A stretch of 5,552 bases of DNA from Bacteroidales bacterium (GTDB lineage Bacteria > Bacteroidota > Bacteroidia > Bacteroidales > VadinHA17), in assembly GCA_003155705.1 (NCBI GenBank), contig PMEC01000079.1, forward strand, positions 1 to 5,552, given 5' to 3'. Positions 1 through 3,650 of the stretch are shown piece by piece. Positions within the stretch are counted from its first letter, which is position 1; each line of letters opens with the position of its first letter. The position numbers and the translations under genes were made by a program. Below the pieces are notes generated by a model. It saw nothing but the letters and a program-made list of their open reading frames with translations, ran no database searches and was not told the origin of the DNA.

Positions 1-1496
1 GATGAGATGCGTTGCACATCCTTAATTGTATCTGAAACAAGTTCTATAATACTGTCCAGTTTCATAATAGCCTCAGGATTCGTCCCAACATATTTATGCA
101 TCATTTTCAAATCGAGCTTTAATGCAGTCATTGATTGTCCCAGCTCGTCGTGAATTTCCCTCGATATAAAGGCTCTCTCATTCTCGCGGACATCATGAAG
201 ATGCTGATTAAGTTTTTCCAGTAATTCCTTTGATTTCCGAAGTTCTTCATCTATTTTCTTTCTATCCGTGATATCGCGGGCGTCTGCGAAAACTCCCTGG
301 ACTTCACCGGCTAGATTTTTAAAGAGTGTGGCATTAAATAATACATCTGTAGTTCTGCCGCTTGAATGACGTATCGTCAAAGGGAAATTTTTAACTAATC
401 CTCTTGATAATATTATTCTGAATTCCCTTCTGACCTTTTCAGGGTCTGCAAAGTAATCAACAAAGTCACTTCCGATCAGTTTCACACGTTCTAAACCAGT
501 GATCTGTTCAGTGGCAACATTTACGTCTGTAATTTTTCCATCGGTATTTATTGCAATGAGAGGATCGAGGTTTGATTCAATCAGACTGCGGGTATAGAGA
601 GCTGCATCACGAACTTTTTCTTCTGATTTTATTCTCTCACTAAGGTCCAAATGAATGGCTTGATTATAAAGAAGATGTCCATCAAAATCTCTGACTACGC
701 TTACCGTAACAAGGACAAGGAATTTTGTTCCATCTCTCCGGATCACTTCAACTTCTCTAGGCTCCATCTTTCCGTCCTTCTGAAGCATTCGTAAAATTTC
801 TTTCCTTTCCTCCTGTTGGGCATATAATTTTTCAACATTAGTAACTTCCTGTAGCATCTTATCCGGGCTTTCGTACCCATACATCCGGGAATAGGCTGAA
901 TTGACAAGAAGAAGTATTCCCTCGGGACTGGCAATTGAAATTCCTAAAAGAGAGTTCTCGAAAATACCGCGGAATTTAGCAACATTTTCACTGAGGGCAG
1001 CTTCTGCCATTTTCCTTTTAGTGATATTTGTATGAACTGATAAGTACACCTTTCCAAAATCAGGGTGATCAAGTATCGATATATTCACATAACACCAGAA
1101 GTAATCACCATTTTTCTTTTTGTTCAGAATTTCCCCATGCCATTCACTAGTCCTGTTTACTGAGTCCACTATATCCTGTTTTATTTCTTCAGGACTTTTA
1201 TCGGAAGGTGCATTGAGGATAGAAACAGGTTTGCCAATCAATTCTTCAGAGCTATAACCAAACATTCTATCAAACTTCGGATTAGTGAAAACAATAACTT
1301 CATCTTTGACTATTGTCAGATTAATGCCTTCCGAGATGTTTTGCATTATCTCCATCTGAAGATTCATTTTCTTCTCAAACAGCTTGCGTAGAGTGATGTC
1401 TTTATTGTATGATGATTTTAATGAATCATAATCATGTTGCAGTTTCTGCAATTCGTTTATGAGTTCGGCTTTGGTTTTACTCTGGAAATCAGGCAT
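1..1496 (-). CDS. PAS-domain sensor histidine kinase, HisKA_3 type (partial, C-terminus beyond left edge)
   Basis: A cytoplasmic-looking two-component sensor kinase; 498 complete codons are visible and the frame is still open at base 1. Residues 1-45 are charged and probably coiled coil. Three PAS/PAC units follow at about 46-165, 171-290 and 300-415, each ending in a PAC-like motif (NITKRK, LDLSERIK, DITDRKK). A linker leads into the phosphoacceptor helix, where FISREIHDELGQ matches the HisKA_3 H-box and His449 is the expected autophosphorylated residue. The ATPase domain, where kinases of this family bind ATP, would lie off the edge. No transmembrane segment or signal peptide is seen, so signals are probably sensed by the PAS domains in the cytoplasm; the ligand is unknown. 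The ATG at 1496 is chosen because an in-frame TAA lies three codons upstream (1505-1503) and the next Met is at residue 44. There is no Shine-Dalgarno. The gene lies 55 nt after the upstream nucleotidyltransferase on the same strand, so read-through from it is possible. The partner regulator is not in view. Confidence 0.93.
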   Translation of the reverse strand, partial: MPDFQSKTKAELINELQKLQHDYDSLKSSYNKDITLRKLFEKKMNLQMEIMQNISEGINLTIVKDEVIVFTNPKFDRMFGYSSEELIGKPVSILNAPSDKSPEEIKQDIVDSVNRTSEWHGEILNKKKNGDYFWCYVNISILDHPDFGKVYLSVHTNITKRKMAEAALSENVAKFRGIFENSLLGISIASPEGILLLVNSAYSRMYGYESPDKMLQEVTNVEKLYAQQEERKEILRMLQKDGKMEPREVEVIRRDGTKFLVLVTVSVVRDFDGHLLYNQAIHLDLSERIKSEEKVRDAALYTRSLIESNLDPLIAINTDGKITDVNVATEQITGLERVKLIGSDFVDYFADPEKVRREFRIILSRGLVKNFPLTIRHSSGRTTDVLFNATLFKNLAGEVQGVFADARDITDRKKIDEELRKSKELLEKLNQHLHDVRENERAFISREIHDELGQSMTALKLDLKMMHKYVGTNPEAIMKLDSIIELVSDTIKDVQRIS

Positions 1497-1554
1497 CAGG
1501 CATTAGGCGTTAGGCGTTAGGCGTCAGACGTTGGGCGTCAGGCATCAGGCATCA
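1492..1554. repeat. Array 1: nine 7-nt tandem units, consensus GGCRTYA
   Basis: Nine consecutive heptamers fill 1492-1554 on the plus strand. Variants are GGCATCA, GGCATTA, GGCGTTA and GGCGTCA, and one unit is degenerate (GACGTTG at 1527-1533). The array occupies the whole gap between the nucleotidyltransferase and the left kinase. Its right-hand unit supplies the TGA stop of the nucleotidyltransferase and its left-hand unit supplies the ATG of the kinase. There are no spacers, so this is not a CRISPR array. Confidence 0.9.
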
Positions 1555-2181
1555 TGGCTTTTTCACATACTGAAGTACAGCTTTTTCAATTCTTTTTTTT
1601 ATATCTGCCAATTTCAGATCAGGATTCTCAATTAGAACCGGCCAATCAGAATTATCAACGTCATCAAAATATATCAGGCTTTTAAGAATCAGCGCATCAT
1701 TATCCTGGTCGTATTTATTATTATAGAACCTTACCATTTCTGAAATATCAAATTTATCCAGAAGAAAATATATATCAATAAAATCCTTAATGCGCTGACC
1801 ACTTGTAATTATAGCATTAATTTTCATAGCAACAATATCTTCTTCTGATAAGATGGATATATTGTCGAGGATAAAAGGTCCATTAATATATTTATACCGA
1901 TGGGCTATGATGTCTGTTTCTACATTGCCAATTGCTCCTCTGAGGGTATTTGCTGATGAGTAGAAAAGCTGAAAGGGAAAATCCTGACTGAGATTTTCAA
2001 TAATTTGGGCAACATCAAATCCGAAGTTGGAGAAGAGATCTATATCAACAGACTTTCGATGGCCGAGATATAATGCCAGGGCAGTTCCTCCGGTTAAATA
2101 GAATCCTTTTAAATACTCTTTGCTTTGAAGCGATCTTAAGAGTTCCAAAGTTGAGGTGTCAATTGCTTCCGTATGTAACAT
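1552..2181 (-). CDS. AbiEii/AbiGii-family nucleotidyltransferase, module A (type IV toxin-like)
   Basis: A 209-residue protein of the AbiEii nucleotidyltransferase family, whose studied members are the toxin half of AbiE phage-defence/toxin-antitoxin systems; related MenT enzymes transfer nucleotides to tRNA. Visible motifs: GGTALALYLGHR at 31-42, then SVDIDLF with the metal-binding pair Asp46 and Asp48; a likely third carboxylate at Asp90 (VETDII); and the family C-terminal motif with Lys120 (AMKI), Arg130 and KDFID around Asp133 and Asp136. All the expected catalytic positions are present, so the protein looks intact and active. The start at 2181 gives the MLHTEA N-terminus shared with the module B homologue (2947-3573). 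It lies inside the upstream DUF6922 gene (46-nt overlap), implying translational coupling. The TGA stop sits in repeat array 1. A toxin or defence role is inferred from the family, and the actual target is unknown. The usual AbiEi winged-helix antitoxin is absent nearby. Confidence 0.9.
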   Translation of the reverse strand: MLHTEAIDTSTLELLRSLQSKEYLKGFYLTGGTALALYLGHRKSVDIDLFSNFGFDVAQIIENLSQDFPFQLFYSSANTLRGAIGNVETDIIAHRYKYINGPFILDNISILSEEDIVAMKINAIITSGQRIKDFIDIYFLLDKFDISEMVRFYNNKYDQDNDALILKSLIYFDDVDNSDWPVLIENPDLKLADIKKRIEKAVLQYVKKP

Positions 2182-2432
2182 TTAAAGATCTTTTTAGGTT
2201 TGTTAAACATTTTGGACGCGAAATTGAGTGTTTTGGGATCAAGATGGTTGAGCTTACAAAGTTCGTCAACAACCACACTTCTTCCATAATGGTCAATTAA
2301 CATTTTTATCTCCTTCAGATTACCAAAAATAAAAACCCGCTCTATAATTAATCGTCTGGAGACATGTTCCGGATTATCAGAGAAATCAACATCCCAAAAA
2401 TATTGGGGTTTTAAAAAGTTACACAGTTCCAT
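2136..2432 (-). CDS. Small DUF6922-like protein, module A (candidate partner of AbiEii)
   Basis: A 98-residue protein that I recognise as resembling the DUF6922 family; its function is not established. Visible hallmarks, shared with the copy at 2690-2992, are FWDVDF (12-17), IERVF followed by G (about 30-37), a YG pair (49-50), TLNFAS (68-73) and the C-terminal CYI..QL.P.L segment. No signal peptide or membrane segment is seen. It is mostly helical-looking and charged, and could be a small protein- or DNA-binding fold. Its last codons overlap the first 46 nt of the nucleotidyltransferase gene. By position, upstream and coupled like an antitoxin, it may neutralise or control that enzyme (inference). 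The ATG at 2432 is the only early Met, with no Shine-Dalgarno. A Bacteroidota-like promoter lies about 20 nt upstream. It does not resemble AbiEi, which is larger and carries a winged helix. Confidence 0.82.
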   Translation of the reverse strand: MELCNFLKPQYFWDVDFSDNPEHVSRRLIIERVFIFGNLKEIKMLIDHYGRSVVVDELCKLNHLDPKTLNFASKMFNKPKKIFKCYIRKQLTPQLWNS

Positions 2433-2451
2433 TCCGGTATTTAATTTATGC

Positions 2452-2487
2452 TAAAGATACCAATAAAACCTGAGAAAAGTCAAAAAA
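2452..2487 (-). promoter_or_regulatory. Probable Bacteroidota-type promoter for module A
   Basis: On the minus strand TATCTTTA (2459-2452) matches the TAnnTTTG -7 box at seven of eight positions. A TTG (2483-2481) inside a T-rich run lies 21 nt upstream, in the range expected for the -33 box. The box ends 19 nt before the ATG at 2432, giving a leader of roughly a dozen bases. The match is by eye and the transcription start is not known. Confidence 0.5.
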
Positions 2488-2512
2488 TAGTTGCTCCAGC
2501 CGGATGTAATGC

Positions 2513-2568
2513 GGCGTAAAGGCGTTAAGGTGCAAAGGCGTATTGGTGTAAAGGCGTAAAGGTGAATA
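2513..2568. repeat. Array 2: seven 8-nt tandem units, consensus GGYGTAAA
   Basis: Seven consecutive octamers are laid G-rich on the plus strand. GGCGTAAA occurs at 2513 and 2553; the others (for example GGCGTTAA and GGTGTAAA) differ by one to a few bases, and the last unit (2561-2568) is the most degenerate. Read on the minus strand, the array lies upstream of module A. Confidence 0.82.
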
Positions 2569-2589
2569 AATTCATCTAAGGATTTGCCG
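2568..2589. repeat. Left copy of a 22-nt direct repeat flanking module B
   Basis: It contains AATTCATC, one variable base, then AAGGATTTGC. It matches 3574-3595 at 20 of 22 positions in the same orientation, 1006 nt away. The match extends leftwards with a 2-nt gap into GGTGAA (2561-2566). It sits between array 2 and array 3 and runs into the first unit of array 3. Confidence 0.75.
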
Positions 2590-2633
2590 TTATGCCGTTA
2601 AGCCGTTATGCCGTTATGCAGTTAAGCCATTTT
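2586..2633. repeat. Array 3: six 8-nt tandem units, consensus GCCGTTAW
   Basis: Octamers GCCGTTAT and GCCGTTAA alternate irregularly, then a GCAGTTAA and a decayed final unit (2626-2633). The array is C-rich on the plus strand, so its polarity is opposite to array 2, which faces it across a 17-nt core. It lies in the region upstream of module B. Confidence 0.82.
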
Positions 2634-2677
2634 TCATTTATTATTCTTCTTTCTGCAGCTGTTACGCCGTCTTTTAT

Positions 2678-2685
2678 TAATTTTG
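2678..2685 (+). promoter_or_regulatory. TAnnTTTG box immediately before module B
   Basis: TAATTTTG matches the Bacteroidota -7 consensus exactly but ends only 4 nt before the ATG at 2690, so transcription from it would give an essentially leaderless message. No good -33 box is seen at the usual distance. It could be a chance match in AT-rich sequence. Confidence 0.3.
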
Positions 2686-2689
2686 CCAT

Positions 2690-2992
2690 ATGACTGGTAA
2701 AGTAAAACCTATTTTCAATAAGCGCATTTTCTGGGATGTTAACTTCGACCAGATTGACTACGATGCCAAAGCAAATTTTGTTATTGAGCGTGTTTTTGAG
2801 CGTGGCGATGTTGAGGATATCCGACAGTGCCGGAGATATTATGGAGATGAAAAAGTGACAATAGCTTTATTGAACGCGAAATATCTACCGCTTCATACAA
2901 TACATTTTGCCAGCGCAATAATTGATAAACCTCTTAATGAATTCAGATGCTACATACTGAGGCAGTTGAACCCGGAACTCTTTCCTTATTGA
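2690..2992 (+). CDS. Small DUF6922-like protein, module B (candidate partner of AbiEii)
   Basis: A 100-residue homologue of the protein at 2136-2432, about one-third identical by eye. It keeps the same landmarks: FWDVNF (14-19), VIERVF followed by G (about 31-38), YYG (49-51), HFAS (71-74) and CYI..QLNPEL near the C-terminus. The function is unknown; resemblance to DUF6922 is my recognition, not a search result. ATG 2690 is the only Met in the protein and no Shine-Dalgarno precedes it. The final 15 codons including the stop share DNA with the start of the nucleotidyltransferase, again a 46-nt overlap. Gene order and overlap suggest it is the antitoxin or co-factor of the downstream enzyme (inference). 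Low identity to the module A copy suggests that each protein may be specific to its own enzyme. Confidence 0.82.
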   Translation: MTGKVKPIFNKRIFWDVNFDQIDYDAKANFVIERVFERGDVEDIRQCRRYYGDEKVTIALLNAKYLPLHTIHFASAIIDKPLNEFRCYILRQLNPELFPY

Positions 2993-3573
2993 AAAAATTA
3001 ATGGACCTTCCATCCCTTCAGCCATTTTCTTTGGTAGGAGGAACAACTCTTGCGCTGCGATATGGCCATAGGAGTTCGGTTGATCTGGATCTTTTTTATC
3101 ATGAAAAATTTAACTATCCTCAAATAATTGAAGACCTTGAGGCAACATTCCAACATAGATTTGTTTACAAACAACAACAGACACAGTTTGGAATTTTCTG
3201 CTTTATTAATGATATTAAAGTTGATATTGTTCATTTTCCACATCAGCCTATTGCTCCCATTGAGGAGGAAGACAAAATAAGAATGTACAGCAACGCTGAT
3301 ATTTCTGCCATGAAAATCCAGGCTATACTTGGAAGAGCAAAGAAAAAGGATTTTTGGGACCTGCATGAACTTCTTCATCATTACTCCCTCCAACAATTGA
3401 TTGACTGGCATAAACAGAAGTATCCAAGCCAGATGCTTGCAATAAGCATTCCCAATGCAATAACATATTTTGCTGAAGCAGATGAGAGTGAAAATCCGGT
3501 TGGTTTTAAAGGTCAAACCTGGGAACAAATAAAAAAATACATTTCAAAGGCAGTAAGTGATTATCTGAGATGA
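2947..3573 (+). CDS. AbiEii/AbiGii-family nucleotidyltransferase, module B (type IV toxin-like)
   Basis: A 208-residue AbiEii-family nucleotidyltransferase, homologous to the module A enzyme but clearly diverged (roughly 30% identity by eye). It begins MLHTEA, like its homologue. Catalytic landmarks: GGTTLALRYGHR (31-42), SVDLDLF with Asp46 and Asp48, a likely third carboxylate at Asp93 (KVDIVHF), and AMKI (Lys123), Arg130 and KKDFWDL with Asp135 and Asp138. Nothing is truncated or broken. The central part (about 70-115), before the C-terminal motif, differs most from module A in sequence and spacing, and could reflect a different substrate. The start at 2947 lies inside the DUF6922 gene, so expression is probably coupled. 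The TGA at 3571-3573 falls inside a short palindrome (3569-3582), followed by repeat array 4. The gene converges with the right-hand kinase 65 nt away. Toxin or defence activity is inferred from the family only. Confidence 0.9.
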   Translation: MLHTEAVEPGTLSLLKKLMDLPSLQPFSLVGGTTLALRYGHRSSVDLDLFYHEKFNYPQIIEDLEATFQHRFVYKQQQTQFGIFCFINDIKVDIVHFPHQPIAPIEEEDKIRMYSNADISAMKIQAILGRAKKKDFWDLHELLHHYSLQQLIDWHKQKYPSQMLAISIPNAITYFAEADESENPVGFKGQTWEQIKKYISKAVSDYLR

Positions 3574-3582
3574 AAATTCATC
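3569..3582. repeat. Short palindrome over the stop codon of module B
   Basis: GATGAA and TTCATC form a perfect 6-bp inverted repeat with a 2-nt spacer, and the TGA stop lies in the left arm. There is no U-tract after it and the stem is AT-rich, so it is not a convincing terminator. A slightly imperfect version occurs at 2561-2576 as part of the direct repeat. Confidence 0.5.
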
Positions 3583-3595
3583 AAAGGATTTGCTG
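3574..3595. repeat. Right copy of the 22-nt direct repeat flanking module B
   Basis: The same sequence as 2568-2589 with two substitutions (an A for T after AATTCATC, and T for C near the end). It begins at the first base after the module B stop codon and, like the left copy, runs straight into an octamer array. Confidence 0.75.
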
Positions 3596-3650
3596 CCTTT
3601 AAACCGTTAAACCCTTACGCCGCTATGCCGTCACGCCCTTACGCCGGAAT
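3595..3650. repeat. Array 4: about seven degenerate 8-nt units in the convergent gap
   Basis: Octamers in register, including GCCGCTAT, GCCGTCAC and GCCCTTAC, with ACCGTTAA and ACCCTTAC variants; more decayed than array 3. On the opposite strand two units read GGCGTAAG, close to the main unit of array 2, so arrays 2, 3 and 4 look like one family. The array fills the gap between module B and the right kinase and encodes the kinase's last codons and TAA stop (3641-3639). Confidence 0.72.

Larger units (their letters stand above)
2433..2689. other. 257-nt divergent intergenic region between modules A and B
   Basis: This is the only sizeable non-coding stretch. From left to right it holds the module A promoter (2452-2487), a short unique segment (2488-2512), octamer array 2 (2513-2568), a 17-nt unique core (2569-2585), octamer array 3 (2586-2633), an AT-rich segment with one isolated TTACGCCGT unit (2662-2670), and a TAATTTTG box before module B. 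No convincing ORF, RNA gene or rho-independent terminator is seen. Confidence 0.8.

Noticed and set aside
743..934. 63-codon minus-strand frame, and similar short frames at 2073-2300, 3625-3969 and 4493-5163
   Set aside because: They are alternate-frame or antisense shadows of the kinases or module A, with low-complexity translations and no family motifs.
1492..1554. CRISPR array
   Set aside because: Units are 7-8 nt and directly abutting with no spacers, and no cas gene is present; the same applies to the other three arrays.
1492..1554. Phase-variable ON/OFF switching of the left kinase by heptamer slippage
   Set aside because: The kinase ATG is in the unit next to unique coding sequence, and TAA stops upstream, so unit gain or loss would alter spacing but not reading frame.
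2136..2181. Frameshift joining DUF6922 and AbiEii into one broken fusion gene
   Set aside because: The same 46-nt overlap occurs in both diverged modules, with conserved ends for both proteins, so this is normal gene overlap and not a sequencing error or decay.
2433..2689. Invertible promoter segment between the modules
   Set aside because: The inverted arrays are degenerate and each is internal to the gap; there is no clean pair of inverted recombination sites around a promoter and no recombinase gene in the window.
2998..3528. 176-codon open frame on the minus strand
   Set aside because: It lies wholly opposite the module B nucleotidyltransferase, whose catalytic motifs are intact, and its translation shows no recognisable domain.
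3569..3638. Bidirectional rho-independent terminator in the convergent gap
   Set aside because: The only palindrome is a 6-bp AT-rich stem with no T-tract on either side; the rest is octamer array.
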